DNA of 64,000 nt from Symsagittifera roscoffensis. Taxonomy: Eukaryota; Xenacoelomorpha; Acoela; Convolutidae. Below are positions 1 to 13,630 of this stretch, in pieces. The translations under genes were made by a program, and so were the position numbers. The stretch covers positions 39,577,076 through 39,641,075 of the forward strand of contig NC_087069.1 in NCBI RefSeq assembly GCF_963678635.1, read 5' to 3'. Every line of letters starts with the position of its first letter. The first letter of the stretch is position 1. The notes below the pieces were generated by a model. It saw only the letters and a list, made by a program, of their open reading frames with translations. It was not told where the DNA came from and made no database searches.

Positions 1-430
1 CCTAATGATTAGTTTAATCGACGGAGCACTGGATAGACAGATGGACGATAGATGGCTAGCTCGATTGCTGGTTGGATTGCTTGATGCGCGAATGGGCAGA
101 GGGTTGGATAGAAATATGGACGACTCGCTGTAAATTAAGATGGCCCGATAATGAACTGATCGAAGGATGGATAGCTGGATATATTGCTTTTGATGTATTT
201 AACGATGAGTGTCTAGATAAAGGAATCGTTTGATTGATTGATGCCCGGATGGACGGGTTATGAATGGCTTGATTGACGGATGAATGGTTGGACCGATGGC
301 TGACTATACGGATGGATGTTTGAAAGACATGATGGATGTTTGGATAGATGACTGTATCGATGAATATTTTAATTGATAAATCGTCTGATGGATGGATGGC
401 TATATGGATGCATGGATTGGTGCATAGTTT
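1..430. repeat. Degenerate GATG/GATT minisatellite, left arm end
   Basis: Short units of the type GATGGATG, GATTGATG and GGATAGATGG recur through this stretch with much decay. The reverse complement of the same tract lies at about 14,620-15,049, so it is the outermost visible part of the large palindrome. No coding potential is seen. Confidence 0.8.
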
Positions 431-926
431 AATGTTTTGTCACCCCTATAAATGATGCTTTATCCTAGTAGAGCAAGATATAAAAATCTGGCTGCTCTAG
501 TTTGCACACATCAAGATGAAATACAAGAGAATTGCAGGAGTCACCCTAATGTATCTAAGTAAACTTTTTGAGTGATCCAAACTGTTTAGAAAAGCAACGT
601 GTTCGATCATCTAGGTAGTACATTACATTTGATTTGCTCGCATAGAAGAGGACATTTCGAAGAACAGAAAAGTGGCTCCCTTTTATAATTTTTGGCTACC
701 ATTTCCAGACAATTAAAATGAAACTATCATTTTTTAAAGACTTTTGCATCAGATTGCCACTTTTGAAAGATAAAACGATTAAATAGAACCTGTTTTAGGC
801 TAAACTACGTCTAATTTCCCGCCATTGTGTGAAGCAAACCAGTTGATGGAATCGAGCATGTGTTCCACTACTTTCTTAAGTTGTCCTTTTTTAGATCACC
901 GTAATCGACACGAATCATCTCAGTGT

Positions 927-1394
927 TCAAATACAACATGGATTTTTTTCAAAATTTGGCGCAAAATGAATAGCAATGATGTTTCTTAAACTTTGGTTGG
1001 TCCCTGTTGACAGTTGTCGGGCAAAAGGTCGATCGTTCCTTGCTTTTCTTTTCCGCATGAAAAAATCCCAGAAGTCAAACTCATCCTCATCAAAGTTAGA
1101 TTGAATACTTTTTCGAGTTTTCAATGAAGGTGGTCTGAGCTCCTTTTTCAAATGATCGGTTGCTTGTGATGGTTGTTCAGTTGCAGAACGGGAAATTTTG
1201 CTAGCACTAGTTTCACTAGCGGAAGAAACTTGAAGTACGTCGAGTAAAATTTTACAGTTTTGTTTTAAATAGTCTTTATCTGCAGTTCGACTGTCATCAG
1301 CAAATGAAGCCAGTGTTCTGAAAAATTCATAACATTCAACGCTCAAGCTTGAATTGGTGCCTGAAAGTCGGGAACCTTGTTTTCGTGTTGTCAT
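927..1394 (-). CDS. Unrecognised 155-aa ORF in the palindrome arm
   Basis: ORF from an ATG at 1,394. I recognise no family. The protein is polar, Ser/Thr-rich in its middle, and ends in an acidic-aromatic then basic segment (NFDEDEFDFWDFFMRKRKA). The opposite palindrome arm (13,631-14,021, plus strand) keeps the same frame for about 100 codons, including the FADDS, KQNCK, TEQP-QATD and FDFW-F-MRKRKA blocks. Indels between the two arms in this stretch compensate one another, with an 11-bp loss followed by a 2-bp gain. That is what coding constraint would produce, so this may be a real small gene or one exon of a larger gene carried by the duplicated unit. It could also be an old gene now decaying. 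Confidence 0.45.
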   Translation of the reverse strand: MTTRKQGSRLSGTNSSLSVECYEFFRTLASFADDSRTADKDYLKQNCKILLDVLQVSSASETSASKISRSATEQPSQATDHLKKELRPPSLKTRKSIQSNFDEDEFDFWDFFMRKRKARNDRPFARQLSTGTNQSLRNIIAIHFAPNFEKNPCCI

Positions 1395-4300
1395 GTTTTC
1401 TTATTTGAGCTTAGACCTGCATAACAATGATCAAACTCTAGATAAAATTTGTTCCAGTGGAGTTATGCTTTATGTCTCTAAGGTTGGTTCTCTCTTAAAC
1501 TTTAGATGATATTCATCTGTTTTTGAAAAACAACGATTTTTCCATGTGAAATTTAAATCCACTCAGAAACTCTAGAAGCTGAAAAAAGCAAAAATGAAAA
1601 CATAATTGTTTTCTCTTTTTTTAATTACTACTCAACCCTGTGCAGGATTTATTGACGATAACTTGTGGTTATTCATGTCCTTTAAAGGGATATATTTTGG
1701 AACCTCTTCAACTCCTACTACCTTGTTATAACTGCTTGGTGTGAAAGACAATGGTTTCTGCAGAAAGTGACGAAGGCAAAGCATATGAAAAAGCCACCAC
1801 CAAGTGCATGAGGAAATTTAATCATGTGCAGACTTTATTCATACCGTTTAGAAATCCAATTCATGATAATTTCTAATTGCACTCTGATTGCTATCCTTTA
1901 GCAGCAGTATATTGTTAGTGTGAGAATTTTTCACATCATTTAAAATAGTTGCGGTAAGTAGGTGAGCTCAGTAAAAAAGCGCAGGATTGGTTCTAATTTG
2001 CAAAGACATATAAAACGAATCAGGTTTTTTTGAAGCTGGAAGAAATCATCTGGTGTCAAAACATCAAAGTGTATACAGGATAGAAGAAGAATTTTTTTGG
2101 TCTGAGGGTATATTTGTTTTTCTAAATTTTCAGTTAGAAGTTTTTCGATGTTTTCTCTGTTTTAAAATAAACGTGCAATTATATTTTCATTCTTTTGATC
2201 TGATGTTTCTAATTTTTACCAGTTAATTGAAAGTATTTCTTGTAACTAAGAAATGTAAATTTTCATTGGTAAACAAAAACTAATGCAACTAATTTCATCT
2301 TCGAGGAGAATAAAACAATAGCAATTTTTCAGTGAAACTTTCCTTTTCCTATGTTTAAACTTTTCAAAATTTTTTATGTAGTTTAATAGATCATCTCAAA
2401 CTGTTTGATACTCCAAATGGTTACTTCATGTTACATGTAGAAATTTGAATTTCACAGGATCGAAACTGAAAATTTCCAATAACTGATAGTCTTTAATGAC
2501 TGTTATTACAATTAAAAATATGTATTGTAAGTCAGAAACAAATTTTATTACAACACCTTATGTTAGATAGATTAAAAAGCGCAAAAAAAATCAATGAAAC
2601 TTTCAATTACTTTTGTTCATTTTTTTTGGAAGCCCGGCTAAAATTATAAGAAAAATGCCTAAGCTGTCCAATGCTAAATCTAATCACTCCATGTTTCACG
2701 AAAAATCTTTTGAAAAATCTCAGCAATCATTTAAGCTACAATGATTGATTATAATTTGGTGTGAAACAAAAATTTTTTGTATGGATAAAAACAACAGTAT
2801 GATTTGATTCGAAAAGAAAAAGAAAACGGACATCACCAAGTCTCAAAAAAAATTGGCTATGTTCATGAGAAATTTGCTTTTGATTTACAATTGTGGTGCT
2901 TTGAGTCCCATCTAATGCACGGTCCCAAAAAATGAGGCCCATAAATTAAGTCTTTTTCTATTTGGTTTGTGCTTTTGGAAAAGAACTAAAATTGATACGG
3001 AAAAACAAAAATTACCCAACTAATTGATCAGTTTGATTGCATATCTCTCTGTGTTATATTTTGCCCTCGGATTTGGCGAAAAAGTGACGAGTATGAATTT
3101 TTTCTGAGTATCCCTATCAAAGTAATTTGCTTGAATGTTTGCTATGACGTACGTCCATTTAATTGCATGTATATCTGTTTATGCGTATGTTCATATGTAT
3201 GTTTTATGAATGTAAAAAAGCATGCATGTATCACGTGTATGGTGTATGTATGTCTGTACAGCTGTTTGTGAGTTTGATTTTGGAGAAAGGTCTGTATAAA
3301 TTATGTAAATTTTGAAGACGATTTTGTAGAAATTGTTTTTGCACTGTATGAACGATACAAAATTATTACTCTGAAAAGTGTACAAACTATGAAAAGTTTT
3401 TGGGTTGACGAGGTATGTATGGTCGAGTGTACGTATATGCTTGGGTAGTTATGGATTCATGTTTTTTCAGAATTTTTTTTATACTTGTTTTTTGTCAAGC
3501 GCTTACCAATGACGTATATCCGTTTGAATTTAATCAGAAGTATGGCTATTTATCTAAAACAATTTAGTTTTTTCAAGAAGAATCTAGTTTACTCACAAGA
3601 AACTATTAACGTACATCACATACCAGATACATAAGATATAAATGTGACTTTTTTCACGTATTTGATCATAACTAAATGGAAGTTTTTTGTAGTGTTTTTT
3701 TTTGTATGTGTGATCTCAAGTAAATTTTGATAAAAGTGTATTCTTGTACATGCTCAGCGGAAACGTTTTGAGACGCTTAAAACAGCTAGAAGTATAACTA
3801 TAACCCAAGTTCATCTTATTGTTTATCTTTTTGTTTGAAAAAGTTTAGAATTTCGCACAAGATTTTTTGCACTACAGCTCTACTTTCGCCTACATGTGGC
3901 GTTTTTGTGTATTTGAGTGTTGTACGTTTATTTCGTTTGTTTTTACGCTATATTTTTGTTTTCCTTGTTTATTTGTAATCATCTTGGTCTGTTTGTTTTT
4001 GTGTACTTATTAATATTTAGTATTATTTATGCATTTACAAAAACATTCAAACGTATAATTACTAGTTGAAAAGAACTAATTAAACCCCATATTGTTTTTG
4101 CTAAGACGTCTGAAAATTTTTTTCTACAGATGCAGTTTAGGTACAACAAGTTGAACAGATTTTACGAATGAAATTGCGTGTCTTTATGCATGTAATTATA
4201 ATACTGTTTGTGAAAACGAGAACGTTTCGCTTTCGAAACTCAAAAGTCTCGGAAACATTTGCATACAAGCTCTTTTCATTAACTTTATTTTTTCTCGCTT

Positions 4301-6256
4301 TTTGCAGGTTTTTTCAAAATTACAAAATTTTTTGCTTACAATTGAAGAGACAAAATCTTTGCCTGTGTTTCAAATTTTCAAAGAAAATTTTCTCGCATGA
4401 TTTAGATAAATGAAGAGTGTTTACTGCACTGTACCTAAATACGGAATTTTTTCCCATCAATTTAAAAAACATATTGTTTTTAATTCAATCCATCTTAAGA
4501 AATGAAATTTTTCCTTAAGAAATGATGTCATGGCTTGTTAAAAAAAAATTTTTAACACCACATTTTGTTCAGTTTTATCTTTTTGTTATACTGTTACATA
4601 TAGCGAATTTATGTTTTTTTACTATAAAGTTAGCGACATTTTTAATAATTTTAGGTTACTCTACGAAATATAAGCTGTTTTAAAAAGGCTTCAAGCGCTT
4701 GTACTTTCTGAAGAACATGTTCCCCAATAATTTAAGAAATACAGGATCTTTGAGCCGTTTGATTAGGTTTAATTAAGCTGAATTTTTTTCCCAAGAAATT
4801 TTAAGATATTTGAGAGGTTTCCTTTTTCTGGATTTCAAGTTATCTTGAAATTTTTCTACGAAATTTTTCTCGAATGAAACTGTTAGAAGAAAAAATTGTT
4901 ATGAGATAAATCCATAAGTAGATTTTTCTTAATTTTGACTGTTGAGACTGATTTCTTGGTCAATTTCTTTTATCTGAAATCAAAGTTAGCGGTCTTAACA
5001 GTCAGAGATGTGCAAATTTTATTAAGATATAAAATCTTGAGATAACTTGAAATGCAGAGAAGAGGAATGAACAAAGATAATAGTCTTGACAAACGAAACT
5101 TTGAAGAAATTATTAAATGACTTACAACAGTTTTTTTTTCTACAGTTTCCTTCAAAAAGAAGTGAAGTGAGTTCTAATGAAAAGGTAACAAAAATTGAAA
5201 ACTGTATAAAGTGAATTAACGATTAAATTGCTTGATTTTCAAATTGTTACTGTTGCCGTCACGTTTCTCATTAAAGTGCCTTATCTGTTTTCATAATTTT
5301 TAAAAATAGAGAAAATGATAAAAGTTTGTTCGAAAATCTACTCAGTAAGTCAGCATGTAAAAAAGTGAGAGCAAATTGATTTAAAATGGGAGAAAAGAGT
5401 ACGTTAAGAAGTTGGTAGCCATTATATAAGCATGAACAAAGCTAAATCATCATATACGTTGCACTATACGCACATTGGGGAGTTTAATTGAAAAGTCAAT
5501 GAAAGCAACAAAACATGGCCGAAAACTTTTAGTTTTTGATCTGAAACACTTATCACCGATCTGTCATATATTCTGAAAACTACAAGCTAAACGTTGGCTC
5601 TTTGATTGCTTACAACTAATTCACAAGATAGATTGTTTTTTTTACTTCCGATGAAGTTACACGCATTCCAGCGTACAATCTTGAAGAAAATCAACAAAAA
5701 TGGTCAAGTTTCAAATTATTTGTACAAAAAAAATCACATTTGAAAAAAAATGCTTTTTTTCGATAAAAGAGGAAATGGTGTGTTTTAATGAATTCAATTT
5801 CCAGTTTTTGAAGTTTTAGATCCTTCTCTTTATACGTCTTTAGTTTATTTAGCGATTTACTAATCAAATCGCTCAACAAATAATCTAGTTGAGGAATTTT
5901 GAGAGGTTAAACATTTTTAAACTCATTCCACTTTCAATCTTCCATACTTCCCATCTACAAGCTAGTTAAGAAAAAAATTTGATAAACTGAGGTAGTCTTT
6001 GGCAAATAGAACTTACAAAAATTTTAAAGTAACCATTAGTTTGCTAAGCACTTTCACAAAGCTGAGTTTCTAATTTTCACACAAATGCTTTGTAGTAAAA
6101 AAAAATAAAAACTGTTTTGAGTTCCATGACACAAAGAGATCATCTGAATAAAATCAAACAAAGTACTTTAAAATTTTTAAAATCCCAATTTGTTGTTTCA
6201 CATGAAACCTGCAGTCAGTATTCCGAGAAAACATATTTTTCTAGCTCTACAAAACA

Positions 6257-6342
6257 TTGAGGCATGGCCGGTCGGTTTAGCGGTAAATAGCTAACCCAAC
6301 GTTGCTCGTCGCTACGCTACGCGGGAAGGCCTACCGCTGGTG
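6257..6342 (+). repeat. GC-rich three-hairpin module, copy 1
   Basis: Module beginning TTGAGGCATGGCCG that contains three successive stem-loop candidates: GGTTTAGC pairing with GCTAACC, AACGTTGC pairing with GCTACGCT, and a CGGGA/TCCCG-like stem that is imperfect here. The GC content stands out against AT-rich surroundings. Other copies are at 6,681-6,764 (inverted), 39,274-39,360 and 44,641-44,721. The first hairpin contains a pol III A-box-like string (TNGGTTTAGCGG), but I see no clear B box. Confidence 0.6.
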
Positions 6343-6460
6343 TAGTCAATGCTTTAGTGTTTTATACGTTTCAACATTGAAAATTGGTTGAGCAAACTGT
6401 ATGTGAAATAGCTAATCATCCTCGCTTGAATTTTAGTTTGGCTAGATTATGGCGTTTATT

Positions 6461-6497
6461 TTAAGCAAAAGGGATTGGTTCAATCCTTTTTGCTTAA
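6461..6497. repeat. Central hairpin of the palindrome
   Basis: TTAAGCAAAAGGGATTG at 6,461-6,477 is followed after three bases by its reverse complement at 6,481-6,497, with one mismatch in 17. This is the symmetry centre of the nearest arm matches. Confidence 0.85.
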
Positions 6498-6680
6498 GCA
6501 AAGGGATATAGTTTAAAAAGAAAACTACATAAAAATTTGAAGCTTTTTTAGGAATTAGAAAGTATCAAATTAGTAGATAGATAATTTACTGCTTAATTTG
6601 TCTCGATTAACTATTTGGCATACAGTTTGCTCCATTAGTTTCAATGTTAAAACGATTCAAACTGTAAAGCATTGGTTACA

Positions 6681-6764
6681 TCTGCGGGAAGCGTTGCCGC
6701 GGAGCGTAGCGATGAGCAACGTCGGGTTAGCTACTTCCCGCTTAATCGACAGGCCATTCCTCAA
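6681..6764 (-). repeat. GC-rich three-hairpin module, copy 2 (inverted)
   Basis: Palindromic partner of the module at 6,257-6,342, with the same order of three hairpins on the minus strand. The segment corresponding to the first stem is changed (TCGATTAAGCGG). Confidence 0.6.
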
Positions 6765-6853
6765 TGTTTTGTGGAGCCAGAAATGTTTTATTCTCGGAAT
6801 ACTGACAGCAGGTTTCATGTAAAACATACAATTGGGATTGAAATATCAAGAAG

Positions 6854-9800
6854 TTTTTATGATTTTTATTCAAATGATATCTTTGTCTCGTGCAACTCGA
6901 GTCAATTCCTATTTTACTTTCAAAACCTTTGTGTGGAATTTGGGAACTCAGCTTTGTGAAAATACTTCAAAAAAATGGTTACTTTCAAATATTTAAAAGT
7001 TCCATTTGCAAAAAAACCTTAGTTTATCACATTTTCTGCTTGACTAGCATGTAGATGGGAAGTATTGAAGGTTGAAAGTGTAAAAATGTCAACCAATACA
7101 CAAGTATCTGGAATTTTTTGGTACTCATACCTTTTCCAGAGTAATAAGTTTACATCTTTCAGACAATTCAAAAACAATTTGAATATTTTTATGTTAGTTA
7201 TTAGTTGAATTTTTTGGCTCATCAGACACATAATTGAATAGCTAAACGTACAATTTACCATAGAAACATAAAATACACAATGTTTTGGAGAGCACATGCA
7301 TCATATTTTCATCCATATGTACGTACAATTCTTCAATAAGTCCCATTTATACAAACATCGAGGCATCACTTAGACATGAACAACAAAACAACAAATATCA
7401 CATAGACAGGCACACAGAAACACTTATAGATTATCTATACTATCTTGTGAAATTCTAGCAAAATAACCTAATTTTTTGCTTTGGTTTTAATTCCAGTCAT
7501 AGTTACACAACTCAATATGCTTTGAAACACTTGAAAAAAACTCTATTTTTCAATTAATACGTACCGCATAAAAACAGTAAATTGACTAGAAAATTTACAT
7601 AAATTATAGAGACACTCATCCTTAAATCAAACAGACATACAGGCGTGCAGGCATACACGTAGGATCCTTGTTCATCTAAACAGACAAACCTGCACAAATT
7701 GAATACATGTACTCTTTTTACATGATTTTTTATGATTTTTATTCAAATGATATCTTTGTGTCCTGCAACTCGAATCAATTCTCATTTGACTTACAAAACC
7801 CTTGTGCGGAATTTGGGAACTCAGCTTTGTGAAAATACTTCAAAAAAATGGTTACTTTCAAATACTTAAAAGTTCCATTTGCAAAAAAAAAAACCTTAGT
7901 TTATCACATTTTCCGCTTGACTAGCATGTAGATGGGAAGTCTTAAAGGTTGAAAGTGTAAAAACGTCAACCAATACACAAGTATCTGGAATTTTTTGGTA
8001 CTCAAAACTTTATCCAGAGTAATAAGTTTGCATCTTTCAGACAATTCAAAAACAATTTGAAAATTTTTATGTTAATTATTAGTTGAATATTTTGGCTCAT
8101 CAGACACATAATTGAATAGCTAAGCGTACAATTTACCATAGAAACATAAAATACACAATGTTTTGGTGAGCACATGCATCATCTTTTCATCCATTTGTAC
8201 GTAAAATTTTTCAATAAGTCCCATTTATACAAACATCGAGGCATCTCTTAGACATGAACAACAAAACAACAAATACAACATAGACAGGCACACAGAAACA
8301 ATTATAGATTATCTATACTATCTTGTGAAATTCTGGCAAAATAACCTAAATTTTTAGCTTTGGTTTTAATTCCAGTCATAGTTACACAACGCAATATGCT
8401 TTGAAACACTTGAAAAAAACCCTATTTTTCAATTGATACATACCGCATAAAAACAGTAAATCGTCTACAAAAGTTACATAAATTATAGAGACACTCATCC
8501 ATAAATCAAACAGACATACAGGCGTGCAGGCATACACGTAGGATCCTTGTTCATCTAAACAGACAAACCTGCACAAATTGGATACATGTACTCTTTTTAC
8601 ATGTTTTTTTATGATTTTTATTCAAATCGTATCTTTGTGTCGTGCAACTCGCATCAATTCCTGTTTTACTAACAGAACCCTTGTGTGGAATTTGGGAACT
8701 CAGCTTTGTGAAAATACTTCAAAAAAATGGTTACTTTCAAATACTTAAAAGTTCCATTTGCAAAAAAAAAACCTTAGTTTATCACATTTTCCGCTTGACT
8801 AGCATGTAGATGGGAAGTATTAAAGGTTGAAAGTGTAAAAACGTCAACCAATACACAAGTATCTGGAATTTTTTGGTACTCAAAACTTTATCCAGAGTAA
8901 TAAGTTTGCATCTTTCAGACAATTCAAAAACAATTTGAAAATTTTTATGTTAATTATTAGTTAAATATTTTGGCTCATCAGACACATAATTGAATAGCTA
9001 AGCGTACAATTTACCATAGAAACATAAAATACACAATGTTTTGGTGAGCACATGCATCATCTTTTCATCCATTTGTACGTAAAATTTTTCAATAAGTCCC
9101 ATTTATACAAACATCGAGGCATCTCTTAGACATGAACAACAAAACAACAAATACAACATAGACAGGCACACAGAAACAATTATAGATTATCTATACTATC
9201 TTGTGAAATTCTGGCAAAATAACCTAAATTTTTAGCTTTGGTTTTAATTGCAGTCATAGTTACACAACGCAATATGCTTTGAAACACTTGAAAAAAAACC
9301 CTATTTTTCAATTGATACGTACCGCATAAAAACAGTAAATCGTCTACAAAAGTTACATAAATTATAGAGACACTCATCCATAAATCAAACAGACATACAG
9401 GCGTGCAGGCATACACGTAGGATCCTTGTTCATCTAAACAGACAAACTTGCACAAATTGGATACATGTACTCTTTTTACATGTTTTTTTATGATTTTTAT
9501 TCAAATCGTATCTTTGTGTCGTGCAACTCGCATCAATTCCTGTTTTACTAACAGAACCCTTGTGTGGAATTTGGGAACTCAGCTTTGTGAAAATACTTCA
9601 AAAAAATGGTTACTTTCAAATACTTAAAAGTTCCATTTGCAAAAAAAAAACCTTAGTTTATCACATTTTCCGCTTGACTAGCATGTAGATGGGAAGTATT
9701 AAAGGTTGAAAGTGTAAAAACGTCAACCAATACACAAGTATCTGGAATTTTTTGGTACTCAAAACTTTATCCAGAGTAATAAGTTTGCATCTTTCAGACA

Positions 9801-11250
9801 ATTCAAAAACAATTTGAAAATTTTTATGTTAATTATTAGTTAAATATTTTGGCTCATCAGACACATAATTGAATAGCTAAGCGTACAATTTACCATAGAA
9901 ACATAAAATACACAATGTTTTGGTGAGCACATGAATCATCTTTTCATCCATTTGTACGTAAAATTTTTCAATAAGTCCCATTTATACAAACATCGAGGCA
10001 TCTCTTAGACATGAACAACAAAACAACAAATACAACATAGACAGGCACACAGAAACAATTATAGATTATCTATACTATCTTGTGAAATTCTGGCAAAATA
10101 ACCTAAATTTTTAGCTTTGGTTTTAATTCCAGTCATAGTTACACAACGCAATATGCTTTGAAACACTTGAAAAAAACCCTATTTTTCAATTGATACGTAC
10201 CGCATAAAAACAGTAAATCGTCTACAAAAGTTACATAAATTATAGAGACACTCATCCATAAATCAAACAGACATACAGGCGTGCAGGCATACACGTAGGA
10301 TCCTTGTTCATCTAAACAGACAAACCTGCACAAATTGGATACATGTACTCTTTTTACATGTTTTTTTATGATTTTTATTCAAATCGTATCTTTGTGTCGT
10401 GCAACTCGCATCAATTCCTGTTTTAATAACAGAACCCTTGTGTGGAATTTGGGAACTCAGCTTTGTGAAAATACTTCAAAAAAATGGTTACTTTCAAATA
10501 TTTAAAAGTTCCATTCGCAAAAAAACCTTAGCTTATCACATTTTCCGCTTGACTAGCATGTAGATGGGAAGTATTGAAGGTTGAAAGTGTAAAAACGTCA
10601 ACCAACACACAAATATCTGGAATTTTTTGGTACTCATACCGTTTTCAAAGTAATAAGTTTGCATCTTTCAGACAATTCAAAACCATTTAAATATTTTTAT
10701 GTTAGTTATTAGTTAAATGTTTTGGCTCATCAGACACATAATTGAATAGCTAAACGTATAATTTACCATAGAAACATAAAATACACAATGTTTTGGAGAG
10801 CACATGCATCATCTTTTCATCCATATGTCCGTACAATTCTTCAATAAGTCCCATTTATACAAACATCGAGGCATCACTTAGACATGAACAACAAAACAAC
10901 AAATATCACATAGACAGGCACACAGAAACATTTATAGATTATCTATACTATATGTGAAATTCTACCAAAATAACCTAGATTTTTAGCTTTGGTTTTAATT
11001 CCAGTCATAGTTACACAACTCAATATGCTTTGAAACACTTGAAAAAAAAACCTATTTTTCAATTGATACGTACCGCATAAAAACAGTAAATCGTCTAGAA
11101 AATTTACATAATTTATAGAGACACTTATCTATAAATCAAACACAACCGTAAAGCAAGACATACAGGCGTACAGGCATACACGTTGAATCCTTGTTCATCT
11201 AAACAGACAAACCTACACAAATTGGATACATGTACTCTTTTCACATGCAT
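6854..11250. repeat. Five-copy ~880-bp tandem array
   Basis: The marker AGGATCCTTG (TGAATCCTTG in the last copy) falls at 7,661, 8,540, 9,419, 10,297 and 11,184, giving spacings of 879, 879, 878 and 887 bp. The marker ATGATTTTTATTCAAAT likewise opens each unit, the first at about 6,859. The middle units are nearly identical and the first and last are more diverged, a pattern of homogenisation by unequal exchange. A 64-codon minus-strand ORF recurs in the middle units, but it lacks gene-like features and is disrupted elsewhere, so I do not call it a gene. Confidence 0.9.
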
Positions 11251-11929
11251 AACACAAAGTAACATACACATAAACAGATAAACATGCAAACAAATGGACG
11301 TACGTCATAGCAAACATTCAAACACCTTCATTGATAGAGATACTTGAAAATTTTTATACTCACTTTTTTGCATTTTTATAGGGCAAAAAAAACACATGCA
11401 TATACAAGATATATGCAATCAAACTGGTCAACTAGCTGGGTAATTGATGTTTTTCCGTAGCGATTTCAGTTATTTTCCAATGTCACATACCAAATAGAAA
11501 AACACTTAATTTAGGGGACTCCTAAATGGGGATCGTTCAACAGATGGGACTCAAAGCACCACAATCACAATTTAAAAGCAAAATTCTCATGAACATAGCC
11601 AATTTATGTGACATTTTCTTTTTTCTTTCGGAATCAACTCATATTACTTTTATTCATGCAATAATTATTTTTTCACTCAACAGTATAATCAATCATTTTA
11701 GCGTAAAGGTTTTCTGAGATTGTAAAAAAAGATTTTTCGTCATGAAAAATGGAGTGATTAGATTTCGCATCGGACAGCTTAGGCATATTTCTTATAATAC
11801 TTGCCGGGATTCCAAAAAAAATTAAACAAAGGTAAATGAAGTTTCATTGAAATTTTTCTTCAAGTTTTTTTCCAAATAACAAAAACGTTGCAATGAAAAA
11901 GTTTATTTGAAAAAAAACTCATATTTTTA

Positions 11930-13050
11930 TTTTCAAGAACAGTGATCAGACACTATCAGCTATCTATCAAAACAAAATCGGAAAATTTTAGTTTCGAGAA
12001 ACATTTAACTTGAAGTATCTCATTAGGGTATCAGATAGTTTGAAGTTATCTTATAAAAAACTTAAGGTTTCTAAAAAGTATAAACATAGGAATAGAAAAA
12101 TTTCACCAAAAATCCATTTTTTTTGTTCATGATGAAATTAAGGTTATTAGTTTTGTAAAACAGTGAAGGTATAGAATTTTATAGGTATAAGAACACTGAG
12201 CAAACATTTTCAGAAAATTAGTAGAAATAGAAACATCAGATCAAAATAATGAAAACTTAAATGCATGTTTATTTTAAAACCTAGAAGACCTTAAAAAATT
12301 TTCAACTGAATAATTAGAAAAACAAATATGCTCTTTCAGAAAACATTTTTTTTTCTCTTTTTTCGTCATATATACTCTTTAATGTCTTGACCCCAGATGA
12401 TTTCTTCCTGCGTTAAAAAAATTTCTGATTCATTTTATATGTCTTTATATATCAATTTGTATATCATTTATTTAAAATAAAACACAAGTTTTTTTTTTCA
12501 AGAACAGTGATCAGACACTATCATTTATCTACTGAAACAAAATCGGAAAACTTTAATTTCGGGTCTTTGAAATACAAACTTCAACATGAAGCTTGCAATA
12601 AACTTTTGGGATATCAGATAGTTTCAACTATGTTATGAAAAACTTGAGCTTTTTAAAAAGTATAAACATAGGAAGAGAAAAGTTTCACCAAAAATCTATT
12701 TTTTTTTCGTTCATGACGAAATTAGCGTTATTAGTTGTGTATATCAGTGAAGGTATAGAGTTTTTTAGTTATAAAAACAGTGAGCAAACACCTTTAATTA
12801 TTTAGTAAAAATAGATACATCAGATGAAAATTGTGAAAATTTAATTGCATGTTTATTTTAAAACATTGAAGATATTAAAAAACTTCCATCTGAATAATTA
12901 GAAAAGCAAAAATACTCTTTCAGAAAACAAAATTTTTTCTTTTTTCCAGCATATGTACACTTTAATTTCTTGATAAGAGATGATTTCTGCCTGCGTTAAA
13001 AAAACTTCTTATTCGTTTTATATATCTTTGCAAACTAGAACCAATCCTGC
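11930..13050. repeat. Tandem duplication of a ~570-bp unit
   Basis: The phrase TCAAGAACAGTGATCAGACA occurs at 11,933 and 12,498, and the downstream phrase CCTGCGTTAAAAAAA occurs at about 12,408 and 12,990. The left palindrome arm has only one counterpart at about 2,030-2,520, so the duplication happened in the right arm after the palindrome formed. No coding is seen. Confidence 0.75.
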
Positions 13051-13630
13051 GTTGTTTTCCCAAGCTCGTCCTCTTACCTCAATTATTTTATATGACTTGA
13101 AAAAGTCTCGGACTAGAAAATTCTCCTGCTGCTTGATAGCAATCAGAGTGCAAGTAGGAAAAATAATGAGTTCGACTTCTTAACTGTATGTTAAAATCTG
13201 CACATGATTAAATTTCCTCATACAATTTGTGGTGGCTTTCCATATGCTCTGCATTCGTGACTTTATGAAGAAACTTTTTGACTTTTCAAACAAGCAGTAC
13301 TAACAAGGTAGGAGTTGAAGAGATTACGAAATATATCATCTATAAAGGACACGAATAACCACAAGTTATCCTCAATTAATCCTGCACAGGGTTGAGTAGT
13401 AATTCAAAAAAGAGAAAAAAATTATGCTTTTGCTTTTTCAGCTTCTAGAGTTTTAAAGTGGACTTAAATTTCACATAGAAAAATCCCTGTTTTCTTCAAA
13501 AAAATACTGAAATCTTTGGATGGTTGAAAAGAAAAACCAACCTAAAAGACTTTACGCATAATTCCACTAGAGCAAAATTTATCTACAAATTGATCTTTCT
13601 TATAGAGAAGTAAGCTCAATAAAGAATTTA

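Larger units (their letters stand above)
1..6477 (+). repeat. Left half of a 15-kb imperfect palindrome
   Basis: The sequence from base 1 reads as the diverged reverse complement of the sequence running back from about 15,049. Matched blocks include 1-60 with 14,990-15,049, the ORF at 927-1,394 with 13,631-14,021, 2,630-2,740 with 11,735-11,811, 3,120-3,180 with 11,265-11,330, 3,240-3,340 with 11,090-11,220, and 5,930-6,345 with 6,681-7,060. The stretch 3,400-5,560 has no clear partner and may be an insertion in this arm or lost from the other. The arm reaches base 1, so its true outer end may lie outside the window. Confidence 0.85.

Noticed and set aside
8382-10333. Recurrent 64-91-codon ORF (Cys/Val-rich) in the tandem array units
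   Set aside because: It repeats only because the DNA repeats. It is altered in the first and last units, has no recognisable motif, and its differences are not biased to silent sites.
7019-11260. CRISPR-like array
   Set aside because: Units are ~880 bp with no short repeat/variable spacer alternation, and the genome is eukaryotic.
2736-11717. ORFs at 2,736-2,942 and 11,526-11,717 as a conserved palindrome gene
   Set aside because: The nucleotide sequences match between arms, but the open frames are in different registers, unlike the 927-1,394 pair.
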